From: Rheum nobile
Lineage: Eukaryota; Streptophyta; Magnoliopsida; Caryophyllales; Polygonaceae
Assembly (NCBI GenBank): GCA_027886185.1
Contig: WOAB01000837.1
Location: 744,001-808,000, forward strand
Length of the DNA stretch: 64,000 nucleotides
Direction of reading: 5' to 3'
Shown: piece by piece, positions 32,600 through 43,919 of the stretch
Numbering within the stretch: the first letter of the stretch is position 1
Layout of the letters: every line of letters starts with the position of its first letter
The notes under the pieces: generated by a model
Database searches by the model: none
The model's input: the letters and a program-made list of their open reading frames with translations, nothing else
Told to the model about the DNA's origin: nothing
Translations under genes and position numbers: made by a program

Positions 32600-32720
32600 A
32601 TAGCAAAAATACCCAAAAAAAGTACAAAGGGTTGGTACTTTTGCCGTTCTTTTTAAACACTGACTTTTTTGCCAGCCAACATTATTTTTCTGGTAGTTAT
32701 GCAATTATGCCTATAAAGAA
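32600..32720 (-). repeat. Right terminal inverted repeat and target duplication of the MULE
   Basis: The terminus reads GGTAGTTATGCAATTATGCC up to 32711. It contains GGTACTTTTGCCG, which pairs with CGGTACTTTTGC of the left end. TATAAAGAA at 32712-32720 is the exact target duplication. Confidence 0.9.
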
Positions 32721-33784
32721 TGTCAAAACAGGCAAGGGCATCAACGAGCAAGAACAACCAAAAGGATAAAATTATGGGGAATTATTATCACAGTTGTGGA
32801 TTTGACAATATCCCAAAAGAAGAAATGAGAGTGAAGGTTGTATCTACCACCAAAATCGTCCTCTTGGAGGTAGAAAGAAAAGAGTATGTTGAAACAAAGA
32901 AGCATCATCATGAATGGGTGTCACCTCCCATTAAGTTTGCAATTGTCGTGTTAGATGAAGCTATCAGTTCAAGGTTTCGATATGGGCTATAGATAGCAAG
33001 TCATTATATATGTACAATGATATCAGAGCTGGAGATAACAAATAAAAAACTTCAACTTCCTTGGGAGCTCTAACAAAAGCTAAAGGGATGTTGGAAGTAT
33101 AAGAACATTTCAGAGTGGTACTCGTATGTCATATGCAAAGTAGGAGGTCCGTATTATGACGTTTGGGAAGAATAGGGGATGAAGATCACATTTCCTAATA
33201 ATTCTGGAGTAGGGGTATTGCTTTACCAGAAAATCAAATAGAGGATATCAGGATCCTAAAAGCATGGGCATATGGGATGTGTAATGGAATATTTGGAGGA
33301 AGACCACACCCATGGACTGCATTATACAAATGATACTTCACTAAATTTCAAATGTATGTGTTCGATAGTCTTCAAGTGTGAAGGCGCAAGCGATTTAATA
33401 CCTTTTATCAACTATGTTGTCATCGAAGTAGAGAACAGAATATCAAAGTCACCACATTATATATTTAGGTTTCTCCAAAACACAAATAAGTTTGCTAAAG
33501 ATCCAATTAGCAGGAGAAAAACACATCTCGAGAATATAACTGAAGCTAGAGCCATGGGATTGTTCTACATTTATGAATACATGTACCAATATGAAGAAAG
33601 TGATTGCTTTAAAATCAAAATTGGCAATACAACAACAATCCTCTCAAATGTGTTACATCCTTATTTCGAAGAAGCCATTGAGTTGTCAGATTCAGTAATA
33701 GTATACTTGAGACACGTTCAAGGAAGGTACCTATCGAAGCATGGACAAGACTTTCATTGGCAGACTTTAATGTCTTGGGATTAA
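32720..33784 (+). pseudogene. Unidentified broken gene at the MULE insertion site
   Basis: Two coding-like segments (32720-32992 and 33272-33784), with shorter ones between, can be read in the same direction. The first begins MSKQARASTSKNNQKDK, with the A of its ATG inside the target duplication. The second includes CSIVFKCEGASDLIPFINYV and KIKIGNTTTILSNVLHPYFE. Stops near 32990, 33072, 33173 and 33240 break it. I do not recognise the family. The compact, apparently intron-free layout differs from neighbouring genes. If the MULE is removed, a TATATAAAG sequence lies just before the ATG. Confidence 0.45.
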
Positions 33785-34600
33785 GTTTATTCAAAAGATC
33801 TTATGCAACAACTGGAAATTGATCCCGAAGAGTGTAAAGGTTGGGAAACAAAAATTCGAGATGAAGGCATGTGCAATAATGATTAGAAATCAAATGTACT
33901 TCACCTCATATCTGCAAAGGCTTTGAAGTGAAGTTGTATTTCTATAGAAAAGCGTTTTGTGAGAAGTAGTTTCTATTGCATTATGGTTTGAAGTATATGT
34001 AGTTGATTTGATGGATTTATATTTTGTGGTTAACCAATGTGTGTCCATGTTTAATGATGATTCCCCTTGTGTTGTGTTTAACCAATGTATTTGTTGTTAA
34101 ACTTATATAATGTATCATGATCTTTGTACAGTTAAAAAATTATATTAGCAGGCATCCTAATTACTTCAGAAGTGATCATTTGGTGGTCATAAAAGTATTG
34201 TTGTAGTATTTAGTTCATTATGCAAAATAACTAAATATGAGCACACATATGTAATAAGTTTAAATATTTACCCTGACCACCTTACAACATACATATACGA
34301 TTGTGTTAATACAGGACATTTATGCATGACAAAGTGAGATAATTTACGTGACTTAATCTATATTATTGTTAGTTATCCAAAAGACCCCTGACCGATCCGA
34401 TCCTAGAATCCTGATCGTGATAACCTTGGTTACTACATCAACCGTCATTATAGTTAATTATTTCGTTAAATAACTAAAGTCAATCCAAGTATAACAACCA
34501 ATTATGTGAATTAAGTCCTTTGATTATAAGGTTTACTTACTTGTTCATGCTTAAAATTCATGTTCATACGATAAAATATATTAACAATTATATTATTTAG
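33785..34600. other. AT-rich unassigned DNA
   Basis: 3' flank of the broken ORF. Nothing supportable is seen up to the start of array 2. Confidence 0.4.
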
Positions 34601-35830
34601 GATATATTATAGTAGTTAGTACATAAACCGTCAATATAGTTAATTACCTGGTAGAGCATTATTATCGTAAAGTACATTACCTCGCTAGCGGGTAACAATA
34701 TCTGTATGAAAACATAAATTGAAGGATTCATTTGTGAATGACTTCCGTATAGGATTCATTTGCAATATATCAATGCAAAATCTATTCTTTTCAATTCATT
34801 TGTGATCTCAACTAATAACTCATGTAGATGAAATTGAGGAACACATTTGCTAGGACATTTTTTGGAAACTAATTTTGGGTTAATTGAGAAAACCGATTAT
34901 TACCAGGTACCCCGCTGGTGGATAACAGTATAACAATTTTTTTTCAAACGTATATAGTTACCCGATAGACCATTGTTATTGTAAAGTACATTACCCCGCT
35001 AACGGGTAACAACATTATAACCATAGTAATATTTTTTCCTTTTACCCGCAATCGGGTTAAAGTAAAAATCTGTAAGAAAACATAAATTCAAGGATTCATT
35101 TGTGATTGACTTCCGCATAGAATTCATTTGCAATCTATGAATGCAAAATCTATTCTTTTCAATGCAATTGTGATTTCAACTAATAACTTATGTAGATAAA
35201 ACCGAGGAACACATTTGCTAGGATATCAAGAAACTAATATTGGGTTAATTGAGATAACTGATTATTACCAAGTACTCTGCTAGTGGGTAACGGTTTAACA
35301 AAATTTTATTCAAATGTATATAGTTACACGGTAGACCATTTTTATCATAAAGTACATTACCCTGCTAGCAGGTAACAACATCATAACTCTAGTATTATTT
35401 TTTCCTTTTACCCGCAACCGGGTTAAAGTAAGAATCTGTATGAAAACATAAATTTAAGGATTCATTTGTGAATGACTTCTGCATAGAATTCATTTTCATT
35501 CTATTAATGCAAAATCTATTCTTTTCAACGCAATTGTGATCTCAACTAGTAACTTATGTATATGAAATTGAGGAACACATAGGATATCATGAAATTAATA
35601 TTGGGTTAATTTAGAAAACTGATTATTACCATGTACCCCGCTGGTGGGTAACGGTATAACAAATTTTATTCAAATCTATATAGTTGCACGGTTTACCATT
35701 GTTATCGTAAAGTGCATTACCCGCTAGCGGGTAACAACATTATAACTCTGGTATTATTTTTTCCTTTGACCCGCAACCGGGTTAAAGTAAGACTATGTAT
35801 GAAATCGTAAATTCAAGGATATCAGGATAT
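34600..35830 (+). repeat. Tandem array 2 of the ~365-bp palindrome-bearing repeat
   Basis: Unit starts are at about 34718, 35086, 35452 and 35811 (periods 368, 366, 359), with a partial unit before the first. Sequence, unit order and orientation match array 1. The central palindrome is TTACCCGCTAGCGGGTAA (18 bp, perfect) at 35717-35734. It reads CCTGCTAGCAGG at 35361-35372, where both arms changed together. Confidence 0.88.
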
Positions 35831-36520
35831 TAGTATGAGTCATATCATAGCGCTATTAGAGTGTAGTTAGATATCTACTGTAAAACGATTATATCAAAAG
35901 AGTTAATCATATCAATACTGATACCCGATACCCGATACCCTTTATATCACTCATACTAATATATAGATAATCATACCGATACCAGTATACGATATCTCTT
36001 ATCTTTGATATCGATACCAAAGTATTCCTTAAATTATTATGGTATGGTAAGGATATAATGCTTCAATTTATAAGACGTCGAGGAGTTAGTATTATGAGTT
36101 TAATTGTAAAATTATATTGAATTTGCATTCAGGATGTCTGAAGACTAGTGAGTACTTATAGTAGATGTAGTAAGGAGCATCAAATCATCACATAATGACA
36201 TATCATATCACTTCGACTCTTGGAATCCGTTGCATTTTACTTATCACCTAAGTGTTTATTTCCTTTGCATTGCATGGAGGACCACCGATGGAATGTTCAT
36301 TTAATTGGTGTTATCATTAGTAATTGTTATATTATTATTGATTTCAACATAAAATGTATGGGTTTTTTTTAGTATGCACTATATTCGCATCTTATAGTTA
36401 GCACTTTTTTAAATAATGATAAAGGTGGCAAAACCCACAAAATAACCCACCCCTTTTCAGTAGTTGTGTATGACCACTTTTATTTAACCAATAGAGTCAG
36501 CTTTACATAGGATATAATGT
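35831..36520. other. AT-rich DNA with short GATACCC repeats
   Basis: Near 35880-36010 the words GATACCCGATACCC and 'ATCATACCGATACC' give a small low-complexity patch. No gene is seen. Confidence 0.5.
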
Positions 36521-37674
36521 GCTTATATTCAGGAGAATATATGCGTCATCAGGACAATCTAGCACGTTGTGGGTACACCGATCAAGTCCTTTGGGGTCCA
36601 TGCAAATACGTCCATGGATTTGCCAAACAGTTTCTCGACTTGCTCGCGATCTTTGACTTTTGGACTCGTTCCCACGAAGAGCCTCTCGTCTTCTCGCCCG
36701 AATGGGGTTATCACTCTCTTTTCTTCGTCCTCTACGACCGGATGGACTCGCTCTCTTACATCGAGATTCGCTTGTTCTCGGATTTCGTTGGAAGACACGG
36801 CTTCTGGGGTCTCGTCTTGGAGTAGTTGTTTTGCGAGGCCTTTCCCTTTTATGATGGTCAGGTAGCACGTCCGCGGGACTCACCAACCTCTCTGTCAACA
36901 TGGAGCTTCATTTTCAAGTGGTATATGAAGACAACAACTTGGAACTTGTTCAGGGAGACTATCGCGTTGTACGCATAGGGGATCTTCATCACCATGAAAT
37001 CTACCGACTCAGACATTCGCGGGCCTACCTCATCCCCGAGTATGAGGTCCAGGGTGACAATGTCGGCGACGTTGACTCTCTCTACAGTGAAGGCGACTAG
37101 CGTGCAGTTGGCAGGCCTAAGGTCTGATTTTGGGATTCCCAATTGCAAAGAATGTATTTTGAACTATCCATGTCGACTAGGACCCATTTCACTATCTTCT
37201 TCCCAATCTGGGTGTGTATTACTAGGGGGTCATAATGAGGTTTATCTACTCCTTCCGCTTTCTTCACTATGAACAAGGGATGATGTCCAACTAGCATGTT
37301 GTTTGCCATGCTGAGCACTGGAAAAAATGGACCTTGTCTTCCTTCCCGATCATATCCTTGAGCGTCCCTCATGCTCTCGCCCCACGGGCTTAAGCCTTCG
37401 GATATGGTTCCCATGTAACCATCAAGGGGAGAGAAGTTGTCCCTCTAGGGATTTGGTGGTGGATTAGGGCCCTTCCCTATCCCTCGGCTCATGGCTTTGT
37501 ATCCTTGTTTGAAGAGGGATCATAAGGTGGTTTTCTTCGCAACAGACATGTACCCTTTGCACTCACGGACATCGTGGGTGGTCGATTGGTGGTATGAGCA
37601 AAACTTTTGTGGAGATGGTCTCGGGGGAGGGCCGCAAAAGACCTAGAGTTTTTGAGGGGCGTGCCACGGGCGTC
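36520..37674 (-). pseudogene. Tat/Ogre-like gypsy pol start, protease and gag knuckle (fragment C)
   Basis: Read on the minus strand: a knuckle-like region near 37600-37530 (SFAHTTNRPPTMSVSAKGTC, where the Cys/His pattern is decayed). Then the protease with KKIVKWVLVDMDSSKYIL near 37170, where the usual Asp-Thr-Gly is Asp-Met-Asp. Then the ADIVTLDLILGDEVGPRMSE and PYAYNAIVSLNKF blocks near 37050-36930. Then the N-terminal part of the RT region, GKSMDVFAWTPKDLIGVP, near 36590. This order and the 'MDVFAWTPKD' motif are typical of Tat-lineage elements. The rest of pol is missing to the left of 36520. Confidence 0.75.
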
Positions 37675-39923
37675 TGTTACGGGTATAATAACCCTTAAAA
37701 GTCTCAAACTATCGTTTTGTAAGAAAGACGTATTGGGCAATTTCTTTAATCTCTGTTATAATCTTTTGAACGTATTATTATACGTTTAATAAAATTTTGG
37801 TTCATAATGTAATTGAGAATGCTAAAAATATAATTTAGCATGTCCTGGAACGAGACCCGCGACCACAGACCCAGGGACGCGATCGCGGCAGTTTCGTGAC
37901 CGCGGATTGCTTCCGCGGGCGCGGATTCGCCCAAGAGCCAATCCGCGATCGCGGCTCCGTTTCCGCGATCGCGGATTTCTGTTCATCTTCTTCTTCCTTC
38001 TTTCCCGCGTTGCGTCGCTTCGTTTGCCGGCGTTTCACCGGTGGGAGAGGTGAACCGCGTGGAGGCTCGGCGTTGGGCTTCCTCCACCCTATAAATAGGG
38101 GCCTTCCGCCACCCAATTCTTCATCCAAGCATTTGCAATCCATCTTAATCTCTCTCCCTCATTTAAGTGTATCGCCGGAGTTTCTCGTGGTCGTCGGAGC
38201 ATCGCCGGAGGTCGTGGTAGCCCTGTGAAGTCCAAGAAGCGGTGGTGGTAGTGCGCTTTCATCCGGGAGTGAAGAACCCGAGCCTTCGTTGTCGGTAAGC
38301 TTCGAATCCGACTTAACACCGCGTCGAGAGGGAGAACCGCGACCGCGGTTATGAAATACCGCGACCGCGGCTCTGCCCAGAATTCTGCGACCGCGTGTAT
38401 GAATTCTGCGACCGTGGCTTTGCCATCAAAGCCACGATCATGGTCATACCAGCCGCGGCCGCGGCTTAGTTCTGTTCCCTTCGTTTTGTTTTGGTTATTT
38501 GTACCATATATAACTAGAGTGTCTGTACCTCGTTTTGTGTGCATCATCGAGAAGGACCTTCGAGACGACGGTGGATTTCAACGGGAATTCCAGTAGGCAA
38601 TTGAGCACGTGTCCAGTCTTCTCGATCCGCAAGATCAAAACTACGTTCGTCTAGACTAAGGCAAGTGGCGGTTCGCTCTTGCTCATTATTCCATGTTTCC
38701 CTTGATTATAACTTAATTGATTGTTAATTAAGATGGGATAAAAGGTTGTTGTTTTCTGTTTGGGAATAGATTTAATAAAACAATGTGTTAAAATATGAAT
38801 CTATAAAAGGTTGTATATATTGCTAGAAACAACGCTATTATACATGATATTACCGTAATGGTTTTGGTGTGGACATTTGTGTGAACTTACATGTGTAGTT
38901 AGAACGAGTATTTGTAGGAACGCTATGTACCTTGCGAGGTCTAGTCGTTTCTGTATAACTGGTATTAGGAGGATTTTTCCCTAGTACTTTCTAGTCATGA
39001 CCTATCCCTATCCGAATATAGGTGGTGGTGCACTCAGCTGGTGCCAACATTCGGAATTAATTCCCAAGATATCTATCGTATCGAGATGATATGTAATAAA
39101 AGCTTTAACGTGAATGTACGTTTTGGAATTAAATAAGATAAGTGATATTATGCACATAATTAATATACCCTCAGGCGAGGAGTACAACGTGGAAACCGCC
39201 CGGACTCTTATTAGAGTAAGTCTTCTTTCCAATTTGGATTCGCATTATGCGGTGAGGTTGGTCGTAGACCCAAATAATCAAGGTCGTGTTTTAAACTTGT
39301 GTGAAAACTTAACGTTCCCAAACACTTGTCATACGTTTCCCATGAGACTCAATTCCTTTGGAGTCTTCTCTTGATCATGCATTTTCTTATGTTTCTGTAG
39401 AAGTGTTGAGGTTCACTGTCGTCATCGGCTATTATTCGAGAAGCGACGGGTGTAACCTAATATGACTACTTAGAACCTTTTTATTTGTACCCTTACATAG
39501 TATTTCATTAGACTAACCAACCGGTTATTTTCCTTTGCATGGTTGGCTAGTGTCATCCGTCTCATACGGCACATCAGATAAGTTTTGCATCAGTGAAGGC
39601 GAAGACTCGACGTGAAGGCAGTTGGCGTTTTCTGTGTCTTTTTCTAAGGTTGAGATCCTAGGCGTAAGATTGTAAGGTCAAGACCCGTTGAGTCATTTTA
39701 TTTCAAGACTTCCGCTGTAATAAATATGTGTATTCAATTTTGTTGTCAAATTGTAATTACATCATTTGAAATAAAATATTATTTGGGAAAATTATATGTC
39801 ATTTAATAAAGTTTAGTTTATCATACAATTTGTTATAAAATGGCTAAGCCTTGGGTGACCCCAGATGTGTAATCTGAGGTCACTGGCGGTAATATTTCCA
39901 AAGGGTATTTTGGGGGTGTTACA
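37675..39923 (+). mobile_element. Solo LTR (2.2 kb) inside the gypsy gag
   Basis: It begins TGTTACGGGTATAATAACCC and ends GGGTATTTTGGGGGTGTTACA (first/last 20). A TATA box CCTATAAATAGGGG lies at ~38088, followed by a CT-rich start. It has no PBS at its right side, no coding domains, and separates two parts of one gag on the opposite strand. Flanking 5-mers are GCGTC and GAGTG (3 of 5 match), so a duplication is only weakly visible. Its 3' half is related to the LTR at 42569-43919 in inverted orientation. It contains clusters of GC palindromes. Confidence 0.8.
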
Positions 39924-41060
39924 GAGTGTTCATTGTCACAGTATTCACATATCCTCATTCAGGCACTTTGCCTTTATCGGTGATCGGGGGCTCTCCTTTG
40001 TTCCCAACTTCCCTAGTTCCTTCCACCTCGGTCCATCCGCGGAGGGGCCGAGACTCGTGGTATTGACTTGCCATTTCTTCGGCTTGGATGTAGGTGTTGC
40101 CTTTTTCCAGTAGTTTGGCGTAGGTGGCGGGCTGTTTCTTGGTTATTGAGAACTTGAAGTATGAGCTGACGAGGCCCTGAATGGAGGCAATTTTTTCTAT
40201 CTTCTCATCAAATTCGTAGACGTGGATCACCTTTGTCTTGAACCTTTTCACGTAGGACGCCAGGCTTTCGGTCTCCTATTGCATCAAGGCAAAGATCTCT
40301 TGCATCCCTCGCAGCCTCCTTCGCAAGTTGTCGAAATGTGCTAGAAAAGACTCTTCTCCTCCATTTGTATGAAGCTTCCAATGTTGTTGGGGGAAGATTG
40401 ATTATCCAAGTGCGAGCAGCCCCGACAAGGGTGTTCAAGAATGATTTCCACATGGTGGCTCCATCCGCCCGGAATGATAGCATCGCATACTTGTACTTGT
40501 AGATTTGGTCTTGTGAGTCCCCTTTGCCCGTGTAGTCTCCAATGGATGGGACGGCCTTGAGGTCAAGTTGGGGGACTGCTAGCAAGACTTCGTTCGTGAA
40601 GGCTATATTGCCATAGAGGGCCGGGGGTAGAACTCTAACCGGGGGCGTTCCCAAAATTTCATGGTTTGTAGGGATCCTCCTTGAGAAACGTTGTGTCGCC
40701 TTTCACGGCCGCGACCTCGATTTGTTCTTCGACGGACTTTGTAGGACAAAATATATTGGCGTGTTGGGTTGCCGTTGGTTGCCTCCCGTCTCATGGTGAC
40801 GGATGGAAGTCCAGCATGGGAGGCTCACGAGTCTCCTCGTACCCGTATGGTGAGTATGGGCTTTGCTGGTACGGGCCTTGCGAGGTGTATGGACCCAAGT
40901 TCGATTGGCCGGCTTACTGCCATTCTTCGAATCTGCGAAATTTCTCTTCCTCTTCTATGTTCATGAAGGGGTGGTGGTTGTTACCATCTGGTGATTCAGC
41001 AGTTCTCCTTTCTTTCTTGGACCTTGCTTGACTAGTCTTGGTAGTTGACCAAGTATTATA
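39924..41060 (-). pseudogene. gag capsid region of gypsy fragment C
   Basis: On the minus strand the frames at 40794-40208 and 40251-39955 encode FTNEVLLAVPQLDLKAVPSI, GDYTGKGDSQDQIYKYKYAM, WKSFLNTLVGAARTWIINLP and FSSTFRQLA, then ETESLASYVKRFKTKV-like sequence. This is the Retrotrans_gag-type capsid seen in Tat-lineage elements. Upstream (41030-40900) is NIEEEEKFRRFEEWQ. Stops and frameshifts are frequent. The solo LTR interrupts it after residue ~340. Confidence 0.8.
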
Positions 41061-42553
41061 CATGGCGGGAGGGTGGCTAGCTGTGTGAGGAGGTCCCCAC
41101 GGACGACGCTAGTGTGAATTCCCGGTTTTTCACCTCAAGAATTAGTTGCCAGCTCACACTGAACCAACTTCGACTCTACTTCTCCTTGGTCCCACACTCA
41201 TTGTTCCCTGTCGGCGAGCTCCTGTCACGTCAGATTCCTCCTGAGCCCGCTGCTCCGATCCAAAAAATACCGGAGGGATTCTTCGGGCTTGTCACTCCAA
41301 CGCTCAAGTTAGTCAACCCACTTTGAATGAAATCTATCAAATTAATTACGCCCAAAATAATTTTGATCTCCTTGTACCTTATTTCTCTACTCACTTTCGA
41401 TTTGGGGTCGGGGGGTATAGTGACCACGGGGAGAACATAGATCCCCTCCCGGATCCTCCTTTTTTCCTTATACTTGGTGGGTTGGGCTCCTTTTTTCTTG
41501 GTTTGGGCCTTCCTCTTTTCCAAGTTGGGCTCTTTCCCCGGGTGGGCCCTATCGGGGGCAACCCTTCTTTGGTTAGAGTTGGGTCGAGTTGTTGGGCAAC
41601 CCTTCTTAAGATTTAAACCATTAGTCTTACAAGGTATGCACTCATTTGTAATCACCACATTTAAATTCTTAAAAGTTTATAAGTTACATAATTAATCATA
41701 TTAAATTACAATCTTCTTTGAGCAAGACAACTCTATATCTTATACTTTTCATAAAAAATTATTCTCTTAATTGAATAAATTTTAAAACTCACATCTAAGC
41801 ATTTTAAGCTTTATATTGTTTCTCCATACGAAATTCACCACAGCTAATTCTCAGAGTATACACATGAGAAATAAAATTTCAAACTCCATAGAGCATTGAC
41901 TAACATACTTAACTCCTTATAATAAGGAACCTAACAAGAATAAACTCATAAGACAACGATCATCAACTGGAACTAAGGGAACAAATAATGTCAATATCCA
42001 ACTTCACATTGTTCCAAGCATAAAAGGAAACTCTTATGAATGGATCTAAGGAACAAGTAACTAGATCGAAGCTTGCGGAAGTTTCAAAACAACACATTAT
42101 CAAATCTTTTAAATCAACCTTTAAAAACCTTTATAAATTACAATCTAGATCAACTCTTCACACTTTTAATGTTTTACAAAATAATTATTTCTAGAGATAG
42201 TTTATTGATAGTTAAACTACCGACGTTATCCTTTTTAAACTTTCAAATATTTTTGAAACTACACTTTAAAATCATTTAATGAATTTAAAATTCAGCTCTT
42301 TAAACCAGATTGTTATATAAATAAAACTATATAACTAGTATTGGTTTCTTAATAATTAATCCATTAATTTTATCATTTTCTAAACCCTACAGCATCTTTA
42401 AAACCTTTAAATTAAATACTTGATTGTTAAAATTATTTTAAAAAATCTTTAATTTAAAAGATTTTTTTATATTATTATTTAAAATAAAATATTTTGAAAG
42501 TAATTTTGAAAATTTTCAAACCTGACTATAGGCCAAGAATCTTAAAACCATTT
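41061..42553 (-). other. gag N-terminus and leader of fragment C
   Basis: From 41660 to 41060 the minus strand has weakly coding Lys/Pro-rich frames, possibly the start of gag. From 42553 to 41660 it is very AT-rich and shows no ORF of note. The latter would be the untranslated leader between PBS and gag. Confidence 0.5.
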
Positions 42554-42566
42554 CTTTGATACCATA
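42554..42566 (-). other. Primer-binding site of fragment C
   Basis: CTTTGATACCATAAT on + reads ATTATGGTATCAAAG on -, directly after the LTR end TGTTACA. It matches the initiator-Met-tRNA complement TGGTATCAGAGC apart from one base. Confidence 0.85.
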
Positions 42567-42568
42567 AT

Positions 42569-43919
42569 TGTAACATCTCAACTTATGTCGATAGTGCTAC
42601 ACGCCAATGACCTCACACTTTAATGCCCAAAGCCACCGTAGGCTTGATATGAACAATTTATAGTAAATATAAATACATTTATAACAAAAGGAATAGTAGC
42701 AGAAGCTTTCAATTAAATCCTAATTACATGACTACGTTGTCTAATATTTTCACCTAATACATGAATTAGGAAAATTAAACTTTGTATTCAAACAACTTTG
42801 AGATACTTCAAAACTAAACTTCAACTGCAAGCCTTCTTCTCCGATTCATTACTTATAGATAACCTGAGACAAGCGGACATATGTGTCGTATAGGACAAAT
42901 GACACCAACCAACCATGCAAGGAAAATGTAGGGTTTGTTAATCTAATGGAAGACTAAACAAGAGTATTTTATGTGAGTTCTATATGGTCATATCTAGTTA
43001 CTACAATCGTTTCTCGAATAAAAGTCAGTAGACGATATATAACTTCAATACTTTCACTGGAAAAAAGAATGGACAAAAGATATATGCACCAAGAGAATAC
43101 CCGAAATGAATGTGGGTATCATGGGAAGAAGATATGATTTGTTTGGGAATATTTTAAATCAACACACAAATATATTAATACTCAATTGAATGATTGGGCT
43201 GGCCAACCTCACCGCATAGTGTGAATTCATTTTGGAATGACGACCTGCTTAGACTGAGGAAGAGCAGTTCCAAGTTGTACTTCTCACTCTAGCTCATTAA
43301 TTATGTGCTCACACCACTTCTCTTATTTAGTTTTAACACACCACACATTATCTTAAAGCTTTTAACACATTCTAAAAAATACCGAGACCATAACGAGTGA
43401 CTCATTGTCAACCCACACATTGCAATAGCTAGGTATCCCAAACACTTCTTATTCCACGATGAATAAGAAACATGGTCATGACCGAACAAGTATTAGTGAA
43501 TGAAGCCTCATAATAACAATAATAAGGAGATCATTACTCGCAAGGCCATAATATCCCTGACACACACACGATTATTAAAGTTCATATTTAATGACTATAA
43601 AGTGCACACATAACACACAAAGTCCACAACCAATATCGTCACTAAAACGATAACTACATTAATCATATATATATCGATAATAACTATCAACCTAGATATT
43701 TACAAAAACCATTTAAAGCATATAAGTGTTCCCAAACATTTAATCCGGTTAAAGACATTAACCAATTAATTAACAATTAATTTCAATATCAATTGTCGAA
43801 CAAAGGAAAACTGGAATGGAAAGAGCGAATCACCGTTGATTTCCTTTCCAAGAGCTTGACCTCTGCTCCACATCAACTCAGGTGTCCGGTCCACACGCGA
43901 TCCGACAAATAACGTTACA
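42569..43919 (-). repeat. 5' LTR of gypsy fragment C
   Basis: On + it starts TGTAACATCTCAACTTATGT and ends CAAATAACGTTACA (1351 bp). On the minus strand that is TGTAACG...GATGTTACA, adjacent to the PBS. A segment with ATTAGATTAAC, TTTTCCTTGCATGGTTGG and GTGTCATTTGTC matches 39505-39580 of the solo LTR in the other orientation, so the two are one LTR family. It lacks the ~900-bp GC-rich part of the solo LTR. The right boundary is inferred from the terminal TGT..ACA only. Confidence 0.72.

Larger units (their letters stand above)
22330..32711 (+). mobile_element. 10.4-kb Mutator-like element with Ulp1-like gene and mudrA
   Basis: The termini are GGCGGAATTGCAAAAACTACC (first 20 of 22330-) and, reversed from the right, GGCATAATTGCATAACTACC. 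These are imperfect terminal inverted repeats of about 100 bp, with a shared 'GCAAAAGTACC' further in. The 9-bp duplication TATAAAGAA flanks both ends. Inside are a Ulp1/C48-peptidase gene on + (22.7-27.5 kb), a small broken + gene (28.0-28.5 kb) and a mudrA-type transposase on - (29.1-32.1 kb). MULEs with a Ulp1-like gene are an established plant group. All genes carry stops, so the element is probably immobile. Confidence 0.92.

Noticed and set aside
37835..38596. Open frames across the GC-rich part of the solo LTR as a gene
   Set aside because: Frames are open on both strands because of CpG-rich palindromes; the TATA box and LTR limits explain the region better.
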